A stretch of DNA of 64,000 nucleotides. Origin: Helichrysum umbraculigerum (taxonomy: Eukaryota; Streptophyta; Magnoliopsida; Asterales; Asteraceae). Each line of letters begins with the position of its first letter. Position 1 is the first letter of the stretch. The notes beneath the pieces are model-generated. The model was not told the DNA's origin, did no database searches, and saw only the letters and a program-made list of their open reading frames with translations. Of the stretch, positions 1 through 11,431 are shown piece after piece. The translations under genes and the position numbers were made by a program. The stretch spans positions 87,706,501 to 87,770,500 of the forward strand of contig CATIUR010000003.1 in the NCBI GenBank assembly GCA_949592205.1, in the 5' to 3' direction.

Positions 1-69
1 TTGCATCTTCCAAAATCCAAAATCGCTGCCATCAAACTTACTAATCCTAATCTCGCTTTTATCCGCCAT
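1..69 (-). CDS. Copia gag, first 23 codons (partial, runs off the window)
   Basis: An ATG at 67-69 opens a frame encoding a peptide that begins MADKSEIRISKFDGSDFG, the N-terminus of TNT1-type gag (core/UBN2 region). The same start is found at 44601, 47024 and 51951 in the plus-strand array. No stop occurs before the window edge. Whether the full gag is intact is unknown. In related copies the frame is interrupted, so this one may also be a pseudogene. Confidence 0.7.
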   Translation of the reverse strand, partial: MADKSEIRISKFDGSDFGFWKMQ

Positions 70-521
70 TGTTCCCAAACTCGAAAAACACGAGCTCTGA
101 TACCACTTTGATAGGTTTTAGGACCCAACCAAGAACACGTATAACCCTAGTTATACCCCCCACGACAATAAACGGATCAAATAAAGCAAAACAAGAATCA
201 AGATAACGAGAATAGTAAACGAACACGAATATAACGTGGTTATATCCAATCTACTCGATTGGTTTAATCCACGGCCAACTAGAGAGATCTTATTATTTTT
301 CAGGAGGTGTTAGGGTTACAATACAAAGGGTTATAATATATATATTAATACGTACAACTTCGTACGATTCAGCCGACTTAAACTTGCCGACTCAAATTCT
401 TTCCAAACTCACGTGAGTCTTCCAAAAAAGAAACATATCATTATTATTATTAATATAATAATAATAAATAATGTTACTTGGAGTCAAAGTTATTTGTACG
501 ATATTCATATATATCTCAACA
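1..521 (-). mobile_element. 5' end of a TNT1-like Copia element (LTR plus gag start), continuing off the left edge
   Basis: Read on the minus strand, an LTR runs from 521 (TGTTGAGATATATATGAATA) down to 109 (ending CCTATCA). It is followed by a primer binding site TGGTATCAGAGC (complementary to initiator tRNA-Met) at about 94-105 and then by the first codons of gag. LTR and gag closely resemble the plus-strand Copia array at 44.1-52.9 kb, so this is another member of that family in opposite orientation. The rest of the element lies left of the window, so completeness and target duplication cannot be judged. Confidence 0.85.
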
Positions 522-1105
522 CTAAATTCTCGAACTAACTCAAAAGTCTACTTGGTAGCTCGAGCTCCAATCGACTTTGACCGAGTCGATTTCGAGTATT
601 TTCATAGTTGATTACGAGTAGCTCACGAGCTACTCGATTATACCACTATTCCCAACCTTACCCTGCACCACGAGCCACGTACAGTGGAGACGCCATGCAT
701 GCCGAGTTCAAAATCGGGACTTCTTTACTTTTTATTTATTTCATTTTTGGTATATAACACTTAATGACATATTAATTTATATTTTTCTCAAAATTAACCT
801 CCACTCTAAATATGTTTTGTTAAATTAAATTACATTTTCCTAATCCAGTGATCCACACTATACAAAAATGGGTGATGACATCTACAACATACAATTTGAT
901 GCATACACCAAAACTGTGTTATGATATAGTTGTACTGTATACTGAAATACTTATATAGTGTGGTGTAAACATCAATTTTTGTGTTGTGTATATCAACTCC
1001 TACAAAAATGCATTCGTAACGGACTAAAGGACATGTACGTTTTATGGACTAAAGGACACATAATGAATGTAACCCTCGTAAACAATTATCGGAGTTAATA
1101 CCTAC
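522..1105. other. AT-rich DNA: intron or 3' flank of the UGT at 1106-1595
   Basis: This stretch lies directly after the splice donor of the minus-strand UGT exon 1, so it should be intron sequence interrupted further left by the Copia element. It holds a 10-bp perfect inverted repeat at 615-636 and a loosely palindromic AT-rich segment at about 855-1000. I see no coding sequence and no UGT exon 2. Confidence 0.5.
615..636. repeat. Short perfect inverted repeat
   Basis: CGAGTAGCTC and GAGCTACTCG are perfect reverse complements separated by two bases. It could form a small hairpin; no function is evident. Confidence 0.6.
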
Positions 1106-1595
1106 CTTCAACCGGAAGTTCGCCGGAGTTTATGAGATCTGGGATAGAAAAGTAAGCCCAAAAAGCACAAGCACTAATCGTCCGGAAAAAGATAACCGGA
1201 ACTCCGGTACCCTCAGCAGCATCAAGCGTAAAACCCATAATCCCATCCGAAATTAAACAAGTCACCGGAGAATCAAGAAGCAAGTTTCTAAGCAAAGATC
1301 TAGTTACTTTTGGCATGGTTTCATATAACATGAGATTGATGTTTTCAACGCTGTCCGTTGGGAGTTGGTTAAGTCCGTTGATGACGTGGAACTTGAAACC
1401 TGGGTAGGCGTTGAGACGGGAGTTGACGGTGGTGTAACGAGAGAGACGGAGGTGGTCGTTGGCGGATATTAAGAAGGTGACGTGGAGTCCAGCTGGCAGG
1501 AGGAGCTCCGTTAACTTTAACATGGAGTTAACGTGGCCTTGTGCCGGTAACGGAAAGATTAGAACGTGCGGTGGAGACGGTGGTTTTGCATCCAT
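1106..1595 (-). CDS. Family-1 UDP-glycosyltransferase (UGT85/UGT709-like), exon 1
   Basis: The minus-strand ATG at 1593-1595 opens a 163-codon exon ending ...GTTGAAG|GTAGGT, a good splice donor at 1105-1104. The intron falls in phase 1, as in the other UGT of this window. The peptide has the UGT N-terminal signature HVLIFPLPAQGHVNSMLKL; His21 in the QGH motif is the expected catalytic base, and the aspartate of LISDG is its expected partner. Downstream SACAFWAYFSIPDLI matches the end of the acceptor-binding domain. UGTs of this type are cytosolic and transfer glucose from UDP-glucose to small hydroxylated or carboxylated molecules; UGT709 members include 7-deoxyloganetic acid glucosyltransferases, but the acceptor here cannot be inferred. 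Exon 2 (sugar-donor domain) is not in the window, so the gene is incomplete here and may be cut by the Copia element at 1-521. Confidence 0.85.
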
Positions 1596-2638
1596 GAATA
1601 TCGATGAGTGAGAAATGATGAGCTACTCTTGAAGTAACACGATAACGTTGATGCAATAAATCAATGGTCAGGTTGATGACTATTTTGTTGTGTCCGTACA
1701 TTTGTAATGAGTGGTTAATAGGAAATTATGATGGCCCGTCTAGTGAATATGAGTGGTGATATTTTCGTACACCGATTTTTGATAAATCTATCATTGTTGT
1801 ACATTAACAATTTATACTGTTCACATGATCAATGCAGAACTTTCGTGGATTTATCGAATAGAGTGGTGAAAATATCACTACCCAGTGAATTTTGATAGTA
1901 CGAATTTCAAATTTCAAGCTTTTTAATTAAGTTTTTAATTAGGTTTTGTGTTAGCACACTGAATATGGTACTTTATTTGTCTCATTCTAAATTTTTATAT
2001 TTGTATATTGGATTTTTGGGTTGTATGAAAACAAGTATCTGACATTTTGAGTGGGATAGAACGAAATAATTGTCTAAATTTCTATTTTCATATTGATCCT
2101 CTACAAGTTTTCATTTGCCCCTCCCAATGCGAGTGGATATACGTTAAAGTTAACAACTCAATTATCGGCATATTACATATAGTTGTTGAAATATATGTAT
2201 CGTTTTTAATGTTTAAACATGCGATGATTTATTAACATGCATGTATTGTCCTACTATATGTTATTTATGTGTATATATTTAAAATCTTTTAAAATGAACA
2301 ATTTTTTTTTATCTTATATGTTAGAAAGTTAATTAATTATTATTATTATTTTAAACAATCATAAAATGAAATATATGTACGTATATATAGATAAAACTAA
2401 GCGAACTTTTTATCATAGTGTTTCATTTGTATTAAGTTGCTTTGTAAAAAAATATTACAAGTAGTTTTATATTTTTATTTGAACAAAATCAAATGATTAC
2501 ACAAGAAAATATAATATAGCCATGTTCATTCGATGATTCCCCCTGCCGATTATAGTATTTGTCGCCTTATCAGCTTATAAAGTATAAATTATTAATATAA
2601 AATTTTCAAATTATAAACAGGTTCTGTAAAACTTCAAA
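1596..2638. other. Intergenic AT-rich DNA upstream of the UGT exon at 1106-1595
   Basis: No coding potential is recognisable. The short open frames here have no family resemblance. The 150 bases next to 1595 should contain the promoter of the minus-strand UGT, but I see no convincing TATA box. A short TTA/ATT-rich tract lies near 2330-2352. Confidence 0.5.
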
Positions 2639-3455
2639 TCATGTAGTTTTGGATCCAACACCCATGTTTTTGATGTCTTCAATTAGACGATTCAAATTAC
2701 CATAAGAAGAACCACCTTCTTTCACTGTTTCTCTTGCTATTTTTGTCATGAGATCTGCTTTTTTGTGAATTCGTCCTTCCTAACCTCCATTACTTCTTTT
2801 ACAATCGTCTCAACTATCGTTCTATCACACGTATCCTTCATATCTAACCCTAATTTCCAAACTGCCTCGGCATATCGACTATTAATTTGTTGATCCGCAA
2901 AAAATGGCCAACTAATCATTGGTACTCCTTCAACGATGCTCTCTAGTGTAGAGTTCCACCCATTATGTGTCAGAAACGCACATACAGCTGGGTGGGCTAA
3001 CACGTCTTCTTGTGGAGCCCACCCAACTATATATCCTCTTTCTTTAGTAGCTTCCTCTAGCTCACTTTGTATTTCATTCTCTGCACCGTCTCTCAAAACT
3101 AAATCCTTCCTAATGACCTACAAAAATGGTTTCCCACTATTGACTAAACCATGCCAAAACTCAACAAGTTGTTCCAATTTTAGCGTCGTTATGCTTCCGA
3201 AACTCACATACAACACAGATTTTGGTGCTTGTTGATCAAGCCAACTGATACACGTTCTATCTTCCTCAAAGAAACTGTTTGAAGACCCCAACGTTGTTGG
3301 GGATCGAGCTTTCAAGTGAGCATGAAGTGGTCCAATCGTGTAGATATTTGAACAGCGTTTTTGTATCTGAGAAAGAATAGGCCCTTCAAGATCATCAAAG
3401 GTGTTAAGAATGAGCCCATGATCCGGAAACATTGCTAGGATCGCGTTCAGCTGTT
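2639..3455 (-). pseudogene. UGT exon 2 pseudogene (premature stop, frameshift, 5' truncation)
   Basis: The minus strand encodes most of the sugar-donor domain of a UGT85/709-type enzyme: HGLILNTFDDLEG, the ISWLDQQAPKSVLYVSFGS region, a recognisable PSPG box starting WAPQEDVLAHPAV, and the family C-terminus ending at a TGA at 2639-2641. Three lesions are visible. A Trp codon is a TAG stop at 3118-3120. One base is missing in the A-run near 2755-2760, shifting the frame for the last ~40 codons. The first ~50 codons expected after the intron are absent, homology ending near 3455. The PSPG box also reads NGWNS where the consensus has CGWNS. No matching exon 1 is adjacent. It is a dead tandem duplicate. 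Confidence 0.88.
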
Positions 3456-4191
3456 TTTCAGCTCAAGAACAAACCTGCAACAACATTTTAGCTCGAACCA
3501 AATTTCACAATCTCTAAATTTTCATATAGCAATTCGACCAAGTATCATTTTTAACATCAAGGAAGTGTGATATTACATCTATTAGCTACAAACAACTTCC
3601 AAAGACACCATTTCCTTGCCAAAATCATAAAACCCATTTCTAAACCATTAGGTCACTTATTTGAAATCAATTCACATTTCAAACATATAAACACAAGATT
3701 CAAGCTAGACAATCAATTCATAGCATCATATATTACCACGAAATCATCATATAACTCAAGGAATCCCTCAATTCATCAATTCCTTTCTAACCTAACATTT
3801 GAGTTTGTGAATGAAACTTACTTACAAAGGATAGATGAACAAGGTGATAGAAGATGATGATGATATTTGCTATGATCCACAACTCCAATTTACACCTTCA
3901 ATTTTGATGATAAAATCTTGGGTTTAGGTTAGGGTTTGTATTGGTTTGAAAGGAAATAAGAATTGGGAAAGTGGTGAATAAAAGGGATCGGCCCTTTATT
4001 TAGCCGACCACACATCATGGGTATTTTATACCCGCTCTAAATCTATTGCCTGAAACCTAAAAATCATTTGCGAGAAATTTATTTTATTGTACCGTCAACT
4101 ATAATAATTTACAACAAGCAACAATTTACTATCCACAATAAAGCAATTAATAACAAATAAAATTTAAACAATTAAATATTCAATTTAAATA
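3456..4191 (-). other. Possible LTR relic abutting the UGT pseudogene
   Basis: The block starts exactly where UGT homology stops. On the minus strand it has a TATA-like GGTATAAAATACC near 4022-4035, followed by a CT-rich leader and a GATGATGA-rich stretch, an organisation resembling the gypsy LTRs elsewhere in this window. I cannot find clear LTR ends or a target duplication, so this is tentative. The 96-codon plus-strand open frame inside it (3567-3857) has no family resemblance. Confidence 0.3.
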
Positions 4192-7100
4192 CTAGAAAAA
4201 TACCAGGCCACTGGAGAAGATGTTACAAAGTGTATTAGAAGTAAGTACTTAACGTAATTAGAACATTTTTCAGTAATATATAAGTTCTATACTTCTATTT
4301 TGTAACCATTGTACACTGTTTTACTCAATATTTTAGTATATCATATGACACAAATTAATACTAAATTTTATAACTATTATAAAAAACAACTATAAAAAGA
4401 TCCTCTATATTTCACTTTTAGATGACTTATCTTTGCTCCAAAATCTATATCCTTGATCCTTATTGTAGTCTTTCATATTTTGTTCAAATTGCAAATTGCA
4501 TTTCTAATAAATCCTCTAAAATTCCAAAGAAATTCGGTGTACAAAACAACATTCAGAAAATGTTCCATGAGACAGATAAAACACACGTACCACTTCCAGA
4601 AATGACACTCACTATAAACACGGTAGCATTTTGAACCAACACAAAGCAAAAAGACCTCAAGCATGACCCATTGGACAGTAACATGTATACTCATATTAGA
4701 CCTAATAGACCCACTAAAAAAATCCACTATGAAATGAGCAACTACCTAGCTATCAGTTGGCAAACTTGATCTAAAGAATCAACCGAACACACCATTACCA
4801 CTTCGCCATTCGTAACAGCAAGTGAATGCCCTTCACAATTATAATATTACCATTAACCTGCAACGAAGTTGATAAAAAAACTTATCACATTTAAAGTTCA
4901 TGAATAAGGAGTAAAAAAGTAACAACCCTTCATTAATTCTTTTTACAAACATTTATTTTACTGTCATTAGTATTATAATGTACCAAATTGTTCTCAAGAG
5001 AAGGCTGTACTACAAGGCAAATCAGAAATGTTATTATTGTACAAATCATTAACTCAAGAACTCTAATTCTATAAATAGTTGAAAGCAAAGATCTCTGTGA
5101 TATTGCGAGCCTATCCAATGTGACACACCAATGATTGTATCACCTGCAAAAGGAGAAAAAGGATATATTCATTTTGGATGATAATACTGACTATATTAAG
5201 TGAAAATATAGTGAAATCGGATTAGATCAGTAGTCATATGCAACGATAATCAAACATATACATAAATCAATAAACTCATACTGAGATTATCAATTTAATT
5301 AGCATAATGACACATTGCATATTATAGGTAAAATACACTTATAAAAACATCAAATGGTTCACCAATCATAATCAATGATCTGCAATTGAGACAAAATTCA
5401 GGATACAAATAAAAACTCAGAAACCTAATACTTGAACCAAATGGGTACAAATTGCCACATATCAAAACTACACCTATGCAAATATAAAGATTCAGGTGTT
5501 CATAGTTCAGTACTCTAACGAATAGGCTTTTACATATCATAATGGCTGATTTATCATACTATTGTATCATTAACCATTATCTAGCATTCCCACATCATAC
5601 TATTACAACTTACACTTACCATGTTGGATTCCCTAATCATTTATGCAATAGTTCAATACAACACTGAAAAAACTATAACAAAAGCAGTCATTATTAAAGC
5701 TACTATACCTAGCAAATTACCCCCAAATATGTTACATAACCTATCAGATAGACATCACGTATAATTTTTAGATGCAAGTTGGCTGTCAATTATTACTCTT
5801 TGATGTAAGCATGAAAAACATTAGAGAGAAGTAAATACCTCTCTTTGTTTTGGATGCCCGATAATGGCTGCTACAACTTTTCATCTGTTGTATACTTATA
5901 TTGTTTCAATCACATGCTCTCTATTAAGCATACAATAAGAAACTGCTTAAATAACATAAATTGAAGCTTAAACAAAATCTATAAATCAAGAAAATTATGA
6001 AAATCGAACTGAACCAAGAATACATTGGTGAACTTGATAACGATTAAGCATACTCTACTTCAAAATCATACCCATAAATAACGAACTTAACACTTCTATA
6101 TTCATGAAAATATGGACTATACTTATAGAAGAAATAATACAATCTATAAAGCTTAAAACATCTCAAAAATTCTAATTAAAAAAGGGTAACAGAATTAATA
6201 CCATATAACTTCATTTATCTGAGACATTTGGTCGAACACCTTTCATGCACTTTCATTATAACCTTTTAACGTTAACTGAGGCTCCTGCATTTTATCCAAG
6301 TAAAAAGAAAATAAAAGTTGATTTTAAAAACACACATACAACAAAACAGAATAAATGTGAATCACGACCCTATTAAACACTTTTAAATCAATCTCTTTAT
6401 TCATACATTATAGTGAAAATCAATATTACATGAATCCTTCTCATACCAAATAAACACAAAAGATTCAAATAAACATTTGAGTCAAAATCTCAATTGACAA
6501 ATCGAAAAGAAAATAGAACTAAAGAAAAGTAGTAGATGTAAATTAGAATTGAATTTGAATTACCTTGAAAATTTATTATTCCTGGTGACGAAGAGGCTAG
6601 AAGATGAATAAGACCTATCTTAAAACTCGTGTGCAGCTCCCTGTTCATGAACCCTTAAATTGAACAAATCAAACTATAAATGAATATATCCAAAAGATTA
6701 AAAAGATACATACATACATACCTACTTTTTCTTCTTCTCTTCTTTTATACATACAATCAGTTTCAAAATTCAAATACCTGGCTAGCAATAAGTTTTCTAA
6801 ATACCTGCTGCTCAGAAATCGAATTTCACTACTTGAGAATATTACTTCATACAACATGTTCTCTTTGCTTGAAAAAATGAAACATGAAATTGTAATTACT
6901 AAAAACTTAGTCGTTCACCCTAGATCGAAATGTAAATATGAGATAACTTATGAAACCAAACCCTAAGCTACAAACACAAAACTTGAACTTACAAAATCAG
7001 ATCAAACAGCCTTTCAAATCCATGTTCGAAACCTTCAAAATCAATAAAGAAAAAATCTCAATTAAAAGAAACTCTTGCATACATTCAAGATCACACTAAT

Positions 7101-7872
7101 TAATTGAAAAAAATAATACTAATGCAAACCTCAAACTAACAAAATCAAGTAAAAATCAGCCCTTAACAACACAAACCCTAAACTAACTGAAACTCAACTA
7201 ATCGTCAACCAAGAATTTAGCAAAGTAACACAAAGACCAAAAATAAGTAAACAACAGTAATCTATGAGAGTACCTGGTTTGGTCGTCATCCATCAATTAC
7301 GACTTTATTATGGTTTGTAATTGATTTAGGGTAAGAAGCATGCTCTGATTGTTCGTCTTATGATGTATGTATGAATTACTCACTATCTGGATTCGGATGA
7401 ATAAATTGAAGAAAAACACACCGAAAAAATGCATTTGTGTTTGAAAATGAAGGTAGAGAGAAGGGAAGATGAAGTGGAAAAAATAAGAGGTAGAAAAGAA
7501 ATTAAATTAATGAAAGGGAAGATTTTGGGCGGGTAGAGAAGGAGATGAAAATGAACAACTTGAATTAAGAAGAAGGATAAATGAACAGCCGACTTAATTT
7601 TAGGTGCAACAAACCAATTAAATGGGCGGTGGTAAAGGGATCAATAATATTAATAATAAAGGCGTGCATTCAAATTTCATATTTCCAAAAAATGGGCGGC
7701 CCAAAAACCATGGGTATCTAGAAAGTCACATAAAATTTTATAAAGAAAACTCAAATTAATCAGAAAATTTCTTGCTTCTTATAGTGCCACGTCATCATGT
7801 TTAACAGCCTTAGAATGTGACAACTCAGCGTGATGACATCAGCATAATCCTCCTTTTATTAGATAGGAAAGA
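4192..7872 (-). mobile_element. Candidate non-autonomous Helitron
   Basis: On the minus strand the block begins TCTTTCCTATCTAATAAAAG at 7872, a typical plant Helitron 5' end, preceded by A. It ends TTTTTCTAG at 4192, followed by T, with a small CCAG/CTGG hairpin 8 bases before the CTAG. This fits Helitron termini (5'-TC...CTRR-3' inserted between A and T, no target duplication). The interior is AT-rich with scattered intron-like tracts and no Rep/helicase coding sequence, and no host exon was recognised. The 3' end is the weaker of the two; the hairpin stem is only four base pairs. Confidence 0.4.
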
Positions 7873-8213
7873 TTAATTTCTAACCTTTTATATCTTTTTT
7901 CTTTTTTTGAACAGCGATTAATTTCTAACCTATAATGGGTCAACAATCAAAAGACATTATTGGGTCGGGCGCTATACACGAATACTATATATATGTGCAT
8001 ATGTGTCCATTAATCGAATAATCGGAAATTCTACTAACATTACGTTCTAAATTATTCCGTTATCAACCATATCATTAAAAAAAAAAAAAAAGTTTCAAGA
8101 CGCACTAACTAACTTTAAGAATAAGAATTGAACTACAGTAGTACAGTCATTTATTGAATCAATCTAGAATCGAAACTTAGTTCACAATTTCGGTAAATAC
8201 CAAAAGGTAGTAT
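7873..8213. other. 3' flank of the UGT gene
   Basis: This AT-rich DNA follows the stop codon of the minus-strand UGT (8214-8216) and should contain its 3' untranslated region and polyadenylation signals. No further coding sequence is seen. Confidence 0.5.
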
Positions 8214-9160
8214 TTACTTCATTGTTGAGCTCATTGTTCTTATATCATCAATCAAACGAGCCAAACTTATCGATGATGATCCTGTCTCACTTATCGACTC
8301 TCTTGCAAGATTTGCCCACCTACTTGTAGCTCGAGTAAACACATCGCGTTTGACATCCATAATATCCCTCACGGCCTTCTCAATGATGAGTCGTTCACAA
8401 GTATCTTTCATGTCAATTCCACCTTTCCAAACCTCTCCAACAAATCGACTATTCACTTGTTGGTCTACATAAAATGGCCAACATATCATCGGAACACCCT
8501 CAACTAAACTCTCAATGGTTGAGTTCCACCCACTATGTGTCAAAAACCCACCAACGGCCCGATGAGCTAAGACATCTTCCTGTGGGGCCCAATCTACAAT
8601 GCAACCCATTTCTTTTGTACGCTCTAGTAGTTCACATGGAACTTGAGACTCATCATACCTGCCAGTAATTGATCCTGGACGTCTCACCCATAAGAACGGT
8701 TTCCCACTATTAACAACTCCATACCATATTTCAATCAGTTGTTCGAATGTCACGGTAGCCATACTCCCAATGCTAATAAAAAGGACGGTTTTCGGAGGGT
8801 GTTTGTCAAGCCATGACAAGCAAGTTTGATCTTCCTTCCAAACACTGTTGGAGAAGGAGGTTGTTTCTTTTAATGCTAGAGTGTGGGGCATGAGTCGAGC
8901 TTTGTGGAGAGAGTGTAATGGGCCAATGGTGTAAATATTCGGACAAAGCTTTCGCATATGTGGGAGTATGAGACCATCTAGCTCTTCGAATGTGTTGAGT
9001 ATGAGACCTTGAGCTCGAGGAATGGTTCGGGCTTCCTCTAAGGTGCGCTGGATTTCAGGGTCCGACATGTCATTGATACGACAGAAAACAGCAAGATCCC
9101 GTTTTCGAAGAACATGTTCAGTTCCCGACACAATTTCTAGCGGTTCGTCCAAATCATTCC
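8214..9160 (-). CDS. UDP-glycosyltransferase (UGT85/UGT709-like), exon 2 with complete PSPG box
   Basis: The exon follows a clear acceptor (...TTTCCCTCAG| at 9165-9161) and runs 315 codons to a TAA at 8214-8216. With one base carried over from exon 1 (28534-29077) it restores a Gly codon and joins in phase, giving a 496-residue protein, normal for plant UGTs. Seen in the protein: LILNTFEELDG, SWLDKHPPKTVLFISIGS, and a full 44-residue PSPG donor-binding box at about residues 372-415, starting WAPQEDVLAHRAVGGFLTHS and ending in DQ. The final Gln of the box favours UDP-glucose in this family. No frameshift or stop. Joining to the exon 1 some 19 kb away is inferred from strand, order, phase and absence of a nearer exon 1; the bounding TEs do not contradict it. 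Confidence 0.85.
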
Positions 9161-9424
9161 CTGAGGGAAAAAGTAGATATACATATAAATAGAAAACAAT
9201 ATATATACTCAGGCTACTTAACAAAAAATAAACACTACTGGAACAACTAAACAAGTTAGATGTTAACATTTAATTCCTTCATCATCTCGATCTCATTTTC
9301 AGTATTAGATTATTGATATTTATGCCTATGATGCAATTTGAGAATATTGTAGAACTATGAAGAATAAAAGTAGGTATACAGTGAGTACGTACCATTTTAT
9401 TTTATTGGCCTCCTTAAAACATGA

Positions 9425-10230
9425 AATATTTACTACATTGAGACAATTTATTTTGTGTGATAATGGGGGAACCAACCACAATATGCCACGTGTCACTTTT
9501 TTCTCTCTCATCCACGTTTTTAAAAATTAAATATCTCACAAACGACAAGTCGAAAAATCATGAAAATTGCACCATATTTTTCAGCATTTTATCCTCTTCG
9601 ATTTGCCGTCCATCAAGGCATACTTCCGACGAACTTTTTTTTTTCCCATTTTTTGGTGGGTTTTACATATTAGTAACACATGTGTTAGTGATTGATTGTA
9701 CATTTGATTTAGGGTTTAGGGTTAGAGTTTAGAGTTAGGGTTTAGTGTTAGGGTTTAGCAGGGTTTAGTGTTAGGGTTTAGCAGGGTTTAGAGTTTAGTA
9801 TGATTTAGGGTTTAGAGTTTTATAAAACGTCTAGGGTTTGGGGTTTAGGGGTTAGGGTTTAGGGTTAGGAGTTTGGGGTTTCGGGACGAAACCCCAAACT
9901 CCTAACCCTAAACCCTAACCCCTAACCCCTAAACCCCAAACCCTAAACCCTAAACGCAACACTGTAACACACGTGTTAGTAATGTGAAACCCACCAAAAA
10001 TAATGAAAAAAAAAATTCGTCGAAAGTATGCCTTAATGGACGGCAAATCGAAGAGGATCAAACGCTCAATCTAATGGTGCAATTTTCATAATTTTTCGAT
10101 TTGTCGTTTGTGAGATATTTAACTTAAGGGGTAAATGGGTTTTGTATTCTCTTTGTACACATGTCATCATATCATTGGTTCCTCCATTCTCACAAAAAAT
10201 TTTAGTCTCATTTGAACCTTACCCTACTAA
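9425..10230. mobile_element. Palindromic Mutator-like MITE with telomere-like repeats, copy 1
   Basis: The element is one long inverted repeat. Its outer arms (TGTGTGATAATGGGGGAACC on the left; the complement of GTGAGAATGGAGGAACC on the right) and inner arms (AATCATGAAAATTGCACC, and TAACACATGTGTTAG-like palindromes) mirror each other about a centre near 9890. Between them lie degenerate TTTAGGG/GGGTTTAG units, and the centre is a hairpin with perfect arms of about 40 bases and a 3-base loop. It shares structure with the copies at 10574-11431 and about 24785-25434. The left terminus is decayed, so exact ends and target duplication are uncertain. Confidence 0.75.
9848..9940. repeat. Perfect hairpin of telomere-like repeats at the centre of foldback copy 1
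   Basis: TTTAGGG-type units (GGGTTTAGGGTTAGGAG, TTTGGGGTTTCG) are followed after GGA by their exact reverse complements. These are interstitial repeats inside a transposon, not a chromosome end: they are degenerate and change orientation at the centre. Confidence 0.85.
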
Positions 10231-10321
10231 TTTAATCACTTTACAGATTTCAGACATAGTTTTCTATAAACATGATGATGTTGAAACTTTATCTATGATG
10301 TGAACTACGTTATCCGTATGA

Positions 10322-10322
<1 letters not shown>

Positions 10323-10355
<33 letters not shown>
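10323..10355. repeat. (ATT)n microsatellite
   Basis: About eleven uninterrupted ATT units sit immediately before a CTAG that resembles a Helitron 3' end in reverse orientation. Confidence 0.95.
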
Positions 10356-10356
<1 letters not shown>

Positions 10357-10357
<1 letters not shown>

Positions 10358-10560
10358 TAGCTTAAATTCCCGTGACAACTCGGACAACTAAATTCAAATT
10401 GTTATGGATTTAAAGTTTTATTTTTAATTTATTTTATTTAAATTAATTAGTATCTATGTTTGTGTGTTAAGTGTAAAGTATTATAATTTGTATATGTATA
10501 GCTTTAAGACTCGCGACAACGTAAATGAATAAATTGAAATTGTTATATATATATTCAATT
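10357..10560 (-). mobile_element. Helitron-like 3' terminus (fragment)
   Basis: On the minus strand, ...GTCACGGGAATTTAAGCTAG ends at 10357 and is followed by T, with a short CCG/CGG hairpin upstream. This matches the usual Helitron 3' end (hairpin then CTRR). A similar but more decayed motif (GTTGTCGCGAGTCTTAAAGC) lies near 10502-10521, suggesting two related ends. No 5' TC terminus was found, so only an end is claimed. Confidence 0.35.
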
Positions 10561-10573
10561 GAATATGAGTGTA

Positions 10574-11431
10574 GAGTAAGGTTCAAATGAGTACACCAAT
10601 TTTGAGTGAGAATGAGGGAACCAACAGATTTCTGCCATGTGTCACTTTATTCTCTCTCCTCCACACTTTATTCTCTCTCCTCCACATTTTTTAAAATTAA
10701 ATATCTCACAAACGGTAAGTCGAAAAATCATGAAAATTGCACCATAAAATTCAGCGTTTTCTCCTCTTCGATTTGCCGTCCCTCAAGGCATACTTTTGAC
10801 AACTTTTTTTTTTCTCATTTTTTGGTGGGTTTCACAAATTAGTAACACATGTGTTAGTGATTAGTTGTACATTTAATTTGTGGTTAAGGTTAGGGTTTAG
10901 GGTTAGGTTTAGGGTTTAGTAGGGTTTATGGTTTAGGGTTTATAAGGGTTTAGGGTTTAGAAAGGGTTCAAGGTTTAGGGTTTAGAAATATTTAGGGTTT
11001 AGCATTTTGTAAAGCGTTTAGGGTTTAGGGTTTGTGGTTTAGGGGTTAGGGTTTAGGGTTTAGGGTTTGAGGTTTGGGGTTTCTCCCCGAAACCCCAAAC
11101 CTCAAACCCTAAACCCTAACCCCTAAACCACAAACCCTAAACCCTAAACGCAACACTCTAACACATGTGTTAGTAAATGTGAAACCCACCAAAAAAATGA
11201 AAAAAAAAAAACTTTTCGAAAGTATGTCTTGAGGGACGGCAAATCGAAGAGGAGAAAACAACGAATTTAATGGTGCAATTTTCATAATTTTTCGATTTGT
11301 CGTTTGTGTGATAATTGATGTTGGGGGTAAATGGGTTTTATACATGTGGAACATTCTCTTTGTACACATGGCTTGATATCATTGGTTCCCTCATTCTCAC
11401 ACAAATTCCTATTCTCATTTGAACCCTACCC
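10574..11431. mobile_element. Palindromic Mutator-like MITE with telomere-like repeats, copy 2 (complete)
   Basis: The 858-bp element is flanked by a perfect 10-bp target duplication TATGAGTGTA (10564-10573 and 11432-11441). Its terminal inverted repeats begin GAGTAAGGTTCAAATGAG on the left and GGGTAGGGTTCAAATGAG on the right (complement). A 9-11-bp duplication and G-initial long TIRs point to the Mutator superfamily. Inside, GGGTTTAG-type repeats run to a centre near 11090 and then reverse as CCCTAAA-type units. There is no transposase; mobilisation would need an autonomous MULE elsewhere. Confidence 0.88.

Noticed and set aside
2746..3432. Two separate small UGT genes
   Set aside because: The frames are the same reading frame interrupted by one TAG and belong to a single damaged exon 2.
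4422..6880. Several 60-96-codon frames on both strands
   Set aside because: Short, AT-driven, unrelated to any known family and not supported by splice or promoter context.
9700..10000. Telomere or subtelomere
   Set aside because: TTTAGGG units are degenerate, short, flip orientation at a hairpin centre and recur in three elements with mobile-element borders.
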